Source of the DNA: Vishniacozyma victoriae
Lineage: Eukaryota; Basidiomycota; Tremellomycetes; Tremellales; Bulleribasidiaceae
Direction: 5' to 3'
Length of the DNA: 64,000 nucleotides
Assembly: GCA_017654735.1 (NCBI GenBank)
Contig: JADPYG010000004.1
Location: 186,001 to 250,000, forward strand
Part shown: one piece after another, positions 1 through 10,022 of the stretch
Layout: each line of letters begins with the position of its first letter
Numbering within the stretch: the first letter of the stretch is position 1
Program-made: the position numbers and the translations under genes
The notes under the pieces: model-generated
What the model was told of the DNA's origin: nothing
Database searches by the model: none
The model's input: the letters and a program-made list of their open reading frames with translations, nothing else

Positions 1-1628
1 AGTCCCGAATAAACGATCTGCTTCTGCCATGTGCATCCTTGCTCGCGCTTTTGAGATTGATGATTCGGGTGTTCGAGCTATTGTGGGGACTAGGGGTGTG
101 TAGATGTGGAGAATGTAGATTATCCATTTTGTTGGGTCCCAGTCACTGGCTATCAGCTTTTGATTCGTTTGAATGGGTGGGGCAAGGGGGGCTTACGCTG
201 GATGAGGTCCGTTTCGGAAATCTTTTCTGTTTTGTCAGCTTTCTTCAGACACGAAATACAGTAAGCTTACGGGAAAGCATGATGGAAACTGTATCATCAG
301 CCTGAAGTCTCGTGTCATGTTGAAGTAGGGTAGTACTCACTTATGATTCCCTTCTCCGGACGTCAATAAAGCCAATAGCTACGCATCAGCAACTACCCCT
401 TTGCTATTTCGATCGACTCACATAATTCCCCTTGGCAGATACTTCCTCTGTATAAGGTTGTAACCCAGTCCAATGAGCCAGGGAATTTATACAGAATGTC
501 GTGTGCCTATTATCAGTCTCTTCCTCTCCGAACCTCATGAGACAGCGGACGGGGGAGACATACCAGATCAACAACCTTGCGACCGCTCCTCCCCATACTA
601 GTCCCCCTAATCCATCGTTCCATCCTAGTTTTGCGATTAAATATGGGAGGACTAAACCTGAAAAGAGGGCTATCGGGACATAATGTTTATGTTGAAAGCG
701 GACCACTGTTTATTAGCTCGACTCGACTGAGCTCACGCAATCGACCGAGTTAAAGAAGGCATAGGTAGAGCGAAGGAGGCAGGAGCTTAAAAGATAAGGA
801 TACTTGGAGGAGGACGTACCAGGATCAAACTCAAGATCACCCCTTTCAATCATTTTCATCCTTGGGTAAGATGGCTTTCTGAATATCCATCCGCAATGCG
901 AGTACCATAATCCATTGGTAGCTGCATAAGGATCATGAATTGGTGAATCGGTGAATCTGTCATGAGCTTTCATCCCTTGATCGTAGATTTCCAAGCTTCC
1001 TCTCCATTAGGTCAGGCGGAGAGGACATCAGGAAAGAGACAGGAAGGTGGAAACAAGGGGACATACCGATGATGTAACCTATGCCTCAATACCCACCACT
1101 TTATACTCCCCTGAAACCCCATTGATCCCATCCAAGCTAATACTATCCTCAATGGTAAAGTAGCTGCAAAAGCGCGGTGTGACCATAATCTGTGGTATCC
1201 TGTTTGTCAGTATTATTCAAAAAAAGGGCGCGGGCGGCTTGCCTATCGTTACACTAAAGATTAGCTGGTTCCCAGACATCAAGAGACCTAGGAAAAGGGG
1301 CAGGGGGACTTACCCGAATGAAGCTAGTTGCCAACTTATGAAACATAATATCGCTGTTTTCCAACTTAGGCTTGATGGTGGGGATAGGTATGTTGCTCCG
1401 ATTATTGCGAACAGGTGGAGGGCTGTGTATCAGCTACCTATCATGTAACCGTGGGTGGAGACTTACAGACAAAGAAGATACCATTAGCTACCTCGATCAG
1501 CTTATCCCACTACAAGCCAGTAAGAAAGACGTACACCACCAAATCTCGCCCTTGTCCCTCCTCTCCCGATCTCTCGATTCACTGGGTATCGTCGAACCCC
1601 TCGAGCTACTTTTGATATCTACTCCCAT
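1..1628 (-). CDS. OLE1: acyl-CoA delta-9 (stearoyl-CoA) desaturase, 3' end cut by window edge
   Basis: An ER membrane desaturase that puts the first double bond into palmitoyl- and stearoyl-CoA. I assembled twelve exons: 1535-1628, 1467-1487, 1314-1422, 1243-1253, 1067-1199, 820-956, 564-705, 422-506, 341-378, 271-288, 197-226 and 1-145. All phases agree across the joins. The spliced protein shows the three di-iron histidine boxes: GYHRLWSHRAF, RHRLHHRFTD and GEGNHNFHHAFP. It continues through DWDPTKWIIY and ends at the edge in EADRLFGT, so the C-terminal cytochrome b5 domain of fungal OLE1 proteins, if present, lies outside. The ATG at 1628 opens a short charged N-terminus (MGVDIKSSS) before the first membrane segment. 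Four exons are 30 nt or shorter, and the 11-nt exon is followed by a GC-AG intron. It is divergent from RPN2. Confidence 0.93.
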
Positions 1629-2463
1629 ATTCCTTGACTATCTCAATCGATGTTTCATATACCAAGTCAGATTTTGGGGGTATAAGAGGGTTGAGCGGTG
1701 AAAGGCGATTCGTAACCGCCTTGAAATATGAAATGTGAATGCCGGGAAACCCGCGATCCGAGGAAGGCGTGGTATATGAATGGAAGCTGTTTGATCGATG
1801 ACGGTGTTGTGCAGTAGCTTGTGAGTTCGATGTATGCTGATAGTGCAGCCTGTCTATGTGTATAGGTCAATGATGAACTGATTGATGTAGTATGTATATC
1901 CTCCTAACCTAACATATATCCCCATCATGAACCCACGATCGGGAATAGAAGATTCAGGCACGTACCTGGCACCTCGGTGACGCCTCGGCGACTTGAAGAT
2001 ATGTTAACGACATGTGCTTCTTGGCGTAAAGGCATATTTGTTCAGTGCAATTGTGGAGGTGTTATTCGCATCGAGAACTTATGTGGATGCAGATGAGTTG
2101 GAACGGAACTACCGTAATGCCAGTAAGAAACCGTTGGACTAGCGAGGGACTACAGCCCGTTGTAAGATGCTGTATCTTATGACTTGAAGCTCCGCGAGCT
2201 ATTTCAACCGAGACATATATGAGCCCGTCTTCTGAGCCGACTCTCTTCTCTTTCTCGCTAGAGTACATGCTCGCTGGAGTTGAGCACAGTGGGCGTGTTG
2301 TCGAGGAAGAACGACTCATCAACATGCATCCCATTGTGACGCGCCTGAATCCACGTGTGAATACTTCCGCCCGCTACGCCAGCGTCAGCGATATTCCATC
2401 ATTCATTCACTCCTCCCTATTCAACCCTCATCACCTTCCCTCCTTATACATATATCATTCATT
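1629..2463. other. divergent intergenic region OLE1/RPN2
   Basis: An 835-bp spacer that holds the promoters and 5' leaders of the desaturase (minus) and RPN2 (plus). Only short chance ORFs are present. A CACGTG hexamer lies near 2352, and a stretch with repeated CTCGG words lies at 1970-1990. I see no proteasome-type GGTGGCAAA box and no certain sterol element. Confidence 0.6.
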
Positions 2464-5400
2464 ATGCCCGTAGCAGCAGTAACAACAAGCGCAGGTAAGC
2501 TTGCCTACGTCCTTCGTGTCATGGAAAAGCTGACAGTACAGCCGGGTCATTGAACCTGTTAGAAGATGAGGATAAAGAGATCAGAGGATACGCTTTAAAC
2601 CACCTTCTTACTATCGTTCCCCAATTCTGGGCAGAGATCAGCGAGAAGATCTCATGGCTGTAAGCTAAGCATGTCCTTGACCTGGAAACCTAGCTGATAG
2701 AGTAGTGAAGTACTCGCAGACTCTGACTCTCAAGAGCTTCCATCGCAATACCAACCCTATGCCGCTCTTCTACTATCAAAGATCTACCACTATATCGGAC
2801 AAGATGAGGAGGCTGTAGAGTTCGCTCTAAGAGCAGGACCAGCATTCGAAAAGGAAGTGCAGGGAGAGTATAGGGATACTATCATTGGTGAGTCCCCCCC
2901 CCACTCTGCTTATGGGCAAGCTGACAAGTCAGCTGGATGTCTCGATATGGCCATCAAGCAGACCAAGGAAGGAGCTGAGCTCGATGCTAGTCTTTCAGCT
3001 ATTGTTGAGGCTGTCTTAAGAGCAGGAACAACGGATCACGGCAAGCTCGTATGTCCCTCATTCGACAACTGGATCGGTAGCTGACAAATAGGCAATCGGA
3101 CTGGCTCTCTCACTCCGCCGCCTGGACCTGCTAGAGACCTTTTACATTGCGTCCCGAGCACCTTCCGACCCTTCATCATCCGAACAATCCAAGCAGGTCC
3201 TCCACGACGAGTCGATGCTTCGATACGTCCTCAACGAGGCCATCAGCGGAACGAGCGGAAATGAGAACTGGCCAATCGATTTCAGAGCAGATGTACGTCT
3301 CCGTCTTTCCTTCATGGTATGATGCTGACGATGTAGCTATTCAAGATCCTACTGCGACTATTCCAACGAAGTCCAGTACCCGATTGGAGCAGTATGACCA
3401 TCATATGGGTCCAATCTCGTGCGGCTGGACCTACAGTCGAAGCTCTCAGCAAGCTTGTTGCGGCCAAGGATCACGCTCAGGCATATCAGATTGCGTTCGA
3501 TCTATACGAGATCGCTCCTCAGGGATTCGTTACGGAAGTCAGGCAGGGATTGGTTCAATCAGGACTTGGACCCGATCAGGCATTGGTTAGTACCCCATGT
3601 TTGTCGTGGGGAGTGCTAATGAGTCAGGAAGGAAGCGATGTCCGCAATGTACTCGAGAGTATCTTGAGTGGTGTCGAGAGCGCCAAGTTTCAACTGAACT
3701 TTATGGCTAAAAACGCCAAGACAGATTTCAGCATACTCCAGAACGTCAAGGTATGTTCCTCTGTCTAGCAATGGGAATCAGCGCTAACGAGCAGGACTCA
3801 CTAGAAGACCGATACTCGATCTACCACTCTGCCATCTCCTTCTCCCAAGCATTCGCATGTTGCGGTACCGCCAGCGATGCCTTTTTACGAGATAACTTAG
3901 GATGGGTCGCCCGAGCTACCAACTGGGCTAAATTCTCCACTACTTCTTCTCTAGGTCTACTACACAAGGGATCTATCGTTCGTGGTCGAAATCTCGTCAA
4001 GCCTTACCTACCTGGTGGAAGTCATCCTGACAAGTTTAGTGAGGGAGGAGCATTATACGCTCTAGGTCTCATTTACGCTGGAAGGCAACATGGTGCCGAG
4101 GAAGATTTGAGGAATGGTCTAGCAGAGGGAATGGATCCTGTTGTTCAGCACGGTGCTGCTCTTGGATATGGTATTTCAGGTGTCGCATCTTTGAATGATG
4201 GTAAGCTCCCGGTTGCGCAGCGAAGAGTCCAGCTGATGAGTAGAAATCTACGAACACCTCCGAACAGTACTTTTCCAGGATAACGCTACTTCTGGTGAAG
4301 GTGCAGGGTATGCCATGGGTCTCGTCATGCTTGGTTCCAAGTCGGACAAAGCGCTCGAAGAGATGTTGTCGTATGCCCGGGAAACTCAGCACGAAAAGAT
4401 CATTCGAAGTTTGGCTATTGGTGTTGCATTTGTCATGTACGAGCAGAGGGAAGGTGCCGATGCCGTGATTGAAGAGATGGTCACCGATCAGGTCAGTTCC
4501 CCCTTGCCGATAGATGGTATCGAGCTGACGAGCAGAACGCAATCATCCGATATGGTGGTATGTTCACCATCGCCCTCGCCTATGCTGGTACCGGAAGCAA
4601 CAAGGTTGTCAAGCGATTACTACACGTCGCCGTATCCGATGTCAACGATGACGTTCGACGAGCGGCTGTTACTGCTCTCGGATTCGTTCTGTTCAGGAAC
4701 CATACCCAGGTCCCTCGAGTCGTTCAATTACTCGCCGAGAGCTACAACCCCCATGTCCGACATGGTGCTGCTCTTGCCCTTGGTATCTCGTGTGCTGGTA
4801 CTGGTCTAGAGGTGAGCTTTGAACTTCGCCAGAGGAGAATGAAGCTGATTGTAGGCCGCCGTCGAGCTACTCGAACCGATGACCCGGGACTCTGTCGACT
4901 TTGTCCGACAAGGAGCATACATTGCCCTCGCATTCGTCCTTATCCAACAATCTGAAGCACAGTCTCCTCGATCTACCGCTATTCGTGAATTATTCGCCAA
5001 GGTAGTAGCCGACAAGCATGAAGACCCCGTCGCTCGATTCGGAGCAACAGTCGCCCAGGGTATTATCGATGCAGGAGGCAGGAACGCCACTCTCTCCCTC
5101 GCAACTCGAGCTGGTACACTCAACATGCAAGCTATTGTTGGAGTCACATTATTCGTTCAATTCTGGTACTGGTACCCCCTCGCCCATGGTCTCGGTATGG
5201 CATTTTCGCCAACGGCAGTCATTGCCGTTGATGATCAACTTCGATTACCTGAAGTTGAATTCACCTGTCATGCCAAGCCTTCGACTTTTGCTTATACCAC
5301 CAAAGCAAAGAAGGAGACTGAAAAGAAGGAAAAGAAGACGATTGCGGCCGTGTTGAGTACTACTGCCAAGGCCAATGCTAGGCAGAAGAAGAAGGCTGCG

Positions 5401-5866
5401 GAAGGTGGTGAGGATGTTGAAATGGTACGTTCCTCTCAATCCTGGTTCGAAGCGGAAGCTGATGTAGTAGGATAAGCCGGAAGAAACACCTACCCCCAAA
5501 TCAACCGCTCCTAAACGTACGAAACCATCTGAACCAAACCAATTCACGGTGAAAAACATGACTCGAGTCACTCACACTCAATTCCCATTCTTATCATTCA
5601 ACTCCACCGATTCCTTAAAACCAGTCCGACCCATCGGTGAATCTCTAGTCAAAGATAAAAAGACTTCACCATTCAATTGTGGTTCTGTCGTTGTCCTCCA
5701 GGGTACAGGCAAGAAATATATTGAATTGGATAATGTCCTCTGGACTGGACTTCAGAATCAAGCTCAAGCTCCACCTCCTCCAGCTCCAATTCAGGAGGAC
5801 TTGATTGCAGAAGCTCCTCCTTCTTTTGAATATCCTTTTGGAGATGAGAGGCGTGGGGGCGCTTAA
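2464..5866 (+). CDS. RPN2: 26S proteasome regulatory particle non-ATPase subunit Rpn2/PSMD1
   Basis: The largest base subunit of the 19S regulatory particle and a scaffold for ubiquitin receptors. The ATG at 2464 opens a 31-nt exon ([11 protein letters not shown]) that is spliced to 2542 ([20 protein letters not shown]). At least nine introns follow. The centre carries a run of proteasome/cyclosome repeats, each of A/G-rich helical type: [81 protein letters not shown] and [17 protein letters not shown] lysine/glutamate-rich segment (about 5290-5420) precedes the C-terminal beta domain ([18 protein letters not shown]). The stop is at 5864-5866 after DERRGGA. The length and order match Rpn2 rather than its paralogue Rpn1. 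Confidence 0.96.
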
Positions 5867-6343
5867 GCGATGATGGAGATGGATAGAGGGAAAAGGAGAA
5901 AGATGGGTGTTTTGGTAGGATGAATATTGATGACGTAAATGAGACATGTATAGAATCAAATGGAGTGATCACTGATGATTGTCTGACTAGACCACCATCC
6001 CAGATTGATTACTAGGTATGCGCGTCACTCACAAGCAAATTCGATGAAGGCCAGACGCTGTTCACTATGGACTCGATTGGTCTGCGGTGCCGGAACCGAC
6101 CTCTCGATCATGCCTACGGGAAGAGATTGATGGGGGCACCAAGCCGACTTTGGGAATGTCACGGAGCGGTCTGGGTTTTCATCATACATCTCATATCGAC
6201 TAGCAACCGCTGTGATCTATATACAATTCTAACTGACAAGTGCCTTGTCATCCCGCTCAGCTCTCGCCTCTTAAAGCATCTCACGTCACTGGACGGCTTA
6301 AGTCTCACCATTCCCCCCACGTTCGGCTCACCACTTAATCAAG
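5867..6343. other. intergenic region
   Basis: The converging 3' flanks of RPN2 and the first orphan gene. I see no coding pattern, motif or notable repeat in it. Confidence 0.5.
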
Positions 6344-6922
6344 TCACCACCCTGTATCGTCGCCTCGCTCTATCCCATCAGTGGTAGTCTGGCGACTCCC
6401 TCCCGACTTGAGTGTTCTTTGTGCCGACACATTCGATTTCTTCTCTTGGACCGCCAGGAACTCGTCAATGTCTACTCGGCTGTAGGGTGATTCAGTTGGG
6501 GGATAAATGATGGTGGTCACCCCTTCACGTGTCTCGATTGCGAATTCCTCGGCCAGAATGGACACCTCGTCCCCATCGAAACCGCCCGGCCAGAGATCTC
6601 GGATGGTCTTCCCGCGATATAACACTCCACCTTCCTTCAGATCGGGGACTGCATTCGCCAAAATATCCGCCGCCGAGACGTCGAGAGTGGGATAGAAACG
6701 AACGACTCGACCTCCCTCATAGGGGCGAAAGGTGATGATGGAACTTGGGTGGAGGGGGATCGTCTGATTCTGTGTTCCATTCTGATGTACTTCGAAACAA
6801 GGCACCTTGCGACCTTTCGGCGTTTCACTCCACTGTTTTCTACCCGGGCGTTCTTCTCCATAAAGGCTCGCGAGAGCGGTATCGCAAGCATACGAAGTCA
6901 CAACTCGCCTGGTTTCACTCAT
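6344..6922 (-). CDS. orphan family A protein 1 (unknown function)
   Basis: A protein of about 192 residues with no intron, starting at the ATG at 6922 (MSETRRVVTSYACDTALASL); upstream in-frame codons have no ATG. I do not recognise a domain. It is soluble, with no signal peptide or membrane segment. The C-terminal half has alternating hydrophobic residues with glycines (GKTIRDLWPGGFDGDEVSIL, then EGVTTIIYPPTESPY), resembling the beta-rich half of the other family A genes in this window. A good copy of the shared upstream element (7120-7135) lies 198 bp before the ATG in the expected orientation, which is the main reason to group it here. The tail is rich in S, T, R and G. Confidence 0.65.
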   Translation of the reverse strand: MSETRRVVTSYACDTALASLYGEERPGRKQWSETPKGRKVPCFEVHQNGTQNQTIPLHPSSIITFRPYEGGRVVRFYPTLDVSAADILANAVPDLKEGGVLYRGKTIRDLWPGGFDGDEVSILAEEFAIETREGVTTIIYPPTESPYSRVDIDEFLAVQEKKSNVSAQRTLKSGGSRQTTTDGIERGDDTGW

Positions 6923-7119
6923 TTGACAGCTTGATGGATTTGAAAGACGTGAAAAGCCTGAAGCATGAGACCTGCTATATATAGGGCTTCGAGTCAAGAA
7001 ATACTTAGTGGGACCCTGTTTTGAAAGGATCGTCAGGACAGACCTGAGATGAACGGATCCGAAAAGGAGGCGCGTCCATCAACGGATCAAATGCATCATA
7101 CTTGGGACGATGTCTCGAC

Positions 7120-7135
7120 GCTCCACCTGAGAGGA
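7120..7135 (-). promoter_or_regulatory. family A upstream element, copy at orphan gene 1
   Basis: The plus strand reads GCTCCACCTGAGAGGA, a match to the element GCTCCACCTGAATGGAT that recurs upstream of other family A genes. It lies 198 bp upstream of the ATG at 6922 and is in gene orientation when read on the minus strand (TTCAGGTGGAGC type). Confidence 0.5.
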
Positions 7136-7457
7136 ATGTCCTTCACAAATGGCGAGAATAGAGGACAAGCAGAATTACTAGCGTATTCCATCATGCTGTT
7201 TGGCGGCACCTCTATCGGCTTCTACAAGGATGGATGTCGATGTGAGACAAGGACGTCCCGCAAGCTCGATAGGTGCCCCTCCTAGTCATACTTTGGACGG
7301 CACCGGAAGTCTAGGCAGAGTTTTTTGGCCCAAAGGCTTTCACTGGATCCAGTACATGACCATCACCAGCAGGAAGGGTGAGGGTATCCTGGGCATTTTC
7401 TTTGCATTCTGCCTCAGCTAACAATTGCTTTCCTGAATGCTCCGACTCGCTACAAAT

Positions 7458-7475
7458 CCGAACATGTACATGTGA
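7458..7475 (-). promoter_or_regulatory. shared 3' element, copy 1
   Basis: CCGAACATGTACATGTGA on the plus strand lies 44 bp past the stop of the gene that ends at 7519. Sixteen or more of its 18 positions match the copy at 9275-9292, which has almost the same spacing to its own gene. In mRNA sense it contains TGTACATG, close to a Pumilio-type UGUANAUA site. Confidence 0.5.
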
Positions 7476-7518
7476 AGGATCATTTGACAAACATGAACGC
7501 CGATTTCGCCACCCTCCA

Positions 7519-8118
7519 TCATTCTTCTTCCTGTTTCACCGTTGCGATTGATATGGGTTCATCCTCCCCCTTCATTCTTGTATCTGACATATCTTCCTGT
7601 TTGGAGATATCCTGCGATGTGAGAGCCTCTGGATTGGTGCCTGGGTTGGTGCCCGGGTTGGTGTTGACATCAGAGGTGCGGAGTCTGATATTTGTCTCTG
7701 TCCCGGGAACAACAAGAATGACAGGAGTGTTCCCAATCAACCATCTTGAAGGCATGTTTCTAGGATGAACGGTGATGGAGTCAATAGCCACTGTCCTTCC
7801 ATCGGCAGATGTCGGGTTTGTGACAACTCTGTGCACTGTCCCCGGGGGAAACCTTCGGGCAAAAGGTCTCCCTGGGTTAACGGCGGTGGAGACAGGGCGG
7901 CTGATGAGCTCGCTACCAACAACTGATTGAGCCAAATTTGTCTCTCGATCAAGTATTGTGTCTCTTCTCCATAAAGAAGTGCCTTCGGATGTAGTTTTGT
8001 ATGACAGAATGTGGGGGTCAATCCCAAGAGAAGACCTTTGTGGTTCGGTGTCAACAGATATTGTGGCAGTTGGGGGCATAGAGAGTGTGGGGATCTGATT
8101 CTGAGGTATAGCCTCCAT
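7519..8118 (-). CDS. orphan family A protein 2 (unknown function)
   Basis: A 199-residue intronless ORF with a true ATG at 8118 (MEAIPQNQIPTLSMPP). No known domain is recognised. The N-terminal third is S/T/P-rich. A middle segment with G and hydrophobic alternation (FPPGTVHRVVTNPTSADGR, then NTPVILVVPGTETNIRL) looks beta-stranded and resembles other family A proteins. Near the C-terminus there is a perfect short protein repeat, TNPG twice plus TNPE, encoded at 7628-7660. The tail is acidic and K/E-rich (VKQEEE). Two copies of the family upstream element lie 233 and 344 bp before the ATG. The 3' flank has the element shared with the next gene. Confidence 0.68.
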   Translation of the reverse strand: MEAIPQNQIPTLSMPPTATISVDTEPQRSSLGIDPHILSYKTTSEGTSLWRRDTILDRETNLAQSVVGSELISRPVSTAVNPGRPFARRFPPGTVHRVVTNPTSADGRTVAIDSITVHPRNMPSRWLIGNTPVILVVPGTETNIRLRTSDVNTNPGTNPGTNPEALTSQDISKQEDMSDTRMKGEDEPISIATVKQEEE

Positions 8119-8350
8119 GGTGCTTGTGTGTTGAGGCGGTGAGTACAGTATGATGTAACTAGTGTATGATTGTACAAGTAGCAGTCAGTGAAGAAGGGAT
8201 ACCCTGTCCGTTCTGCAACTCTTGACCACGATTGGGGCGGTGCATGAATAAGAAAAAGCTCCCAACGCTATGCCCGGTCCTGTGAAATTCACAATGGATG
8301 GGTCCAATCACCGACTTCACATATCCACCCCATCAATGGAACCCTGAAAC

Positions 8351-8478
8351 GCTCCACCTGAATGGATCCGCTCAGCCTACTTTCAACACTTGCATTGACT
8401 TGGAGCCATGAAAGGGACAGCTCGAGTATTTCATATCCTACTTGCTGTCGAGTAGTTTGGCGCTCCACCTTAATGGAA
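8351..8478 (-). promoter_or_regulatory. family A upstream elements, two copies at orphan gene 2
   Basis: Copies GCTCCACCTGAATGGAT (8351-8367) and GCTCCACCTTAATGGAA (8462-8478) lie 111 bp apart, on the strand expected for the minus-strand gene starting at 8118. A diverged third copy (ATCCACCCCATCAATGGA) lies at about 8323-8340. Confidence 0.55.
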
Positions 8479-8844
8479 GAGCATCTGGTGGTGAAATGAG
8501 GTACGGAGCGAGAGTGACAGCACGATCCATGGTATATCTGTTGTAGACTCCGGTGAGTAGCTTGTGTGTCGCAGTAGTGACAAAACCGTGTTGTTACCCA
8601 GATGATGTGCCTCTCACAGCGCGTCCACCATGGCCGGTAGGGAGGACGGGCCCTGTGTTGGTTCTTTATATGTACGGACAGTACGTCGTGCTGCGAAGTA
8701 GAAATACCGTCTGTCCAGCTAGTAAATAGACAAGGCAGAAACGGGAACAGGATGGCTTTGTCTTCATCATGCATCTCAACAGGACTTCATCAAATTACCA
8801 CAATCTATGCACAGTACAAGTAGCAGGATTTCGTCAGATAGGGA

Positions 8845-9048
8845 AGCGTCTCATCCTTTCAGACGCTATCCCGGCTGCCGCAACCATCCCGGCTGCTGCA
8901 ACCAGGCCCTGCATACTCTAAGACCCTGCCCTTGCTTTGGCCTTACAAAATTGGCCTTTTTGTAAGGCTTGAACAATTGGCTGGCTGAATGGGGATGTCT
9001 CTGGGGCAGTGAATCTTGATTCCCCGCCATGCTTGGTCTGAATCAAGA
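8845..9048. repeat. three successive inverted repeats (hairpins)
   Basis: Three perfect inverted repeats sit within about 200 bp. The first is AGCGTCT (8845-8851) with AGACGCT (8861-8867), 9-nt loop. The second is CCTTACAAAA (8941-8950) with TTTTGTAAGG (8958-8967), 7-nt loop. The third is TCTTGATTC (9014-9022) with GAATCAAGA (9040-9048), 17-nt loop. They lie between two family A genes. They could be structured RNA, terminator-like sequence or the remains of a small mobile element; nothing decides this. Confidence 0.55.
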
Positions 9049-9274
9049 ACGGTCCCTTTCTGAAAGTCTGCGAATGTTCACATTTCCCCTTTGACCCAGA
9101 GAAAGAAGTCCTCCAAATGCCACCAGCATCACCGTTATCAATGGCAGGGTTATTGTTTGCCGCTTTCAGAATTAATGAAGCAAGAAAAGCCAGGTCGCAT
9201 CCTCATTTTCTGCATCGCTTAATATAATCAATAATCACATCATTGCCCAGCTACTCCATAAATCTATCATGATC

Positions 9275-9292
9275 CCGAATATGTACATGTGA
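9275..9292 (-). promoter_or_regulatory. shared 3' element, copy 2
   Basis: CCGAATATGTACATGTGA on the plus strand lies 41 bp past the stop at 9333. In mRNA sense it reads through TGTACATA, an exact match to the UGUANAUA Pumilio/Puf consensus. Confidence 0.5.
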
Positions 9293-9332
9293 GGGAAAGA
9301 GATGTACACACTTGATCGCAACTTGAGGCCGC

Positions 9333-10022
9333 TTAGTACTCTCCCTCTTCATCCCTCTCGTCCCCAAGACCAGACCTGGCCATCAGGAAAATGTCCAAAA
9401 GGCTCGGTCCGGGCCTATCTCCAAAAGCCTGTTGACGTGAAGGGTCGTTTGGGGATCGATTGCTCATGTAGGAATTATCCCTGAAGGATCTGTTCATGAA
9501 GGGATTGTCCATGGAGGGGCTGCCACTGGGCCTGAGGAAGTCGAAGGGGCTGCCTGTGGGGGGGTGGGCTGAGGCTCTCTCGTCCCTTTCGTGGAGACTT
9601 TGGTACAACATGCGATTCGGATCAGGGTCTAGCCCAAATAACACCGACTGAATTGATCGGGGGGGTCCTTCGTATGTGGGGCACGCCTTTACACCATCTG
9701 CGTTAAGTGGAGTTTTCATGATCCCGAATTCGGTGCCGGGTCGATATCGTTGAGGCTCCAATTTTTGTCTGCAGTCTTCATCAAGATGACCCACAAGAGT
9801 GCACCACCCATCTAAGTCTTTCTTGACTTCGTAGTGGTGACCAGCTAGGCTGTGTTCATGGTAATCGGTCCCCCCGTCCTCCCTGGACTCTCTAGCCAAG
9901 ACATAGGCGTCTGTTCCCTTGCTGGTTCGTCGTGGTTGGATATTACCACGGGCGTCAAAAGTAGGGCTTTGAGTGAAGAGCGATGCCCGACTGTGGTCTG
10001 GGGTCCCTGTTTCAGTGTTCAT
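9333..10022 (-). CDS. orphan family A protein 3 (unknown function)
   Basis: A protein of about 229 residues starting at the ATG at 10022 (MNTETGTPDHSRASLF). The frame stays open to an earlier start at 10166, but that leader looks like 5' UTR, as in the other family members. No known domain is recognised. The middle holds a G-rich, aromatic segment (SLAGHHYEVKKDLDGWCTL, then RYRPGTEFGIMKTPLNADG). The C-terminal third is low complexity with repeated D/R-N/M-P-F/S turns (NPFMNRSFRDNSYMSNRSPN) and ends acidic (DERDEEGEY). Three element copies inside a degenerate tandem repeat lie 241, 381 and 519 bp upstream. The shared 3' element follows the stop by 41 bp. Confidence 0.66.
   Translation of the reverse strand: MNTETGTPDHSRASLFTQSPTFDARGNIQPRRTSKGTDAYVLARESREDGGTDYHEHSLAGHHYEVKKDLDGWCTLVGHLDEDCRQKLEPQRYRPGTEFGIMKTPLNADGVKACPTYEGPPRSIQSVLFGLDPDPNRMLYQSLHERDERASAHPPTGSPFDFLRPSGSPSMDNPFMNRSFRDNSYMSNRSPNDPSRQQAFGDRPGPSLLDIFLMARSGLGDERDEEGEY

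Larger units (their letters stand above)
6923..7518. other. promoter of orphan gene 1 and 3' flank of orphan gene 2
   Basis: Besides the main element at 7120-7135, it holds several GAACGGAT/GAAAGGAT half-motifs (7019-7090) on the same strand. The shared 3' element is at 7458-7475. Short ORFs on the plus strand here (7049-7421) overlap these elements and look non-coding. Confidence 0.5.
8119..9332. other. 1.2-kb intergenic region with family A elements and hairpins
   Basis: The proximal part (8119-8550) is the promoter of orphan gene 2 with two element copies and related half-motifs. The middle (8845-9048) holds three perfect inverted repeats and a short tandem duplication (ATCCCGGCTGC-GCAACCA, about 8868-8903). 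The distal end is the 3' flank of orphan gene 3. The ORFs here look non-coding. Confidence 0.5.

Noticed and set aside
2345..2360. CACGTG and similar words as promoter sites for RPN2 or the desaturase
   Set aside because: A single hexamer without spacing or repetition is expected by chance in a spacer of this size.
5440..5460. GGTTCGAAGC word resembling a tRNA B box
   Set aside because: It lies in an RPN2 intron with no matching A box or cloverleaf around it.
7049..7421. Two overlapping plus-strand ORFs of 73-78 codons
   Set aside because: They overlap the upstream element and half-motifs of the minus-strand orphan gene, have no recognisable features, and neither frame is favoured.
8289..8774. 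Minus-strand ORF of 161 codons
   Set aside because: It covers both promoter elements of orphan gene 2 and shows no coding bias or family pattern.
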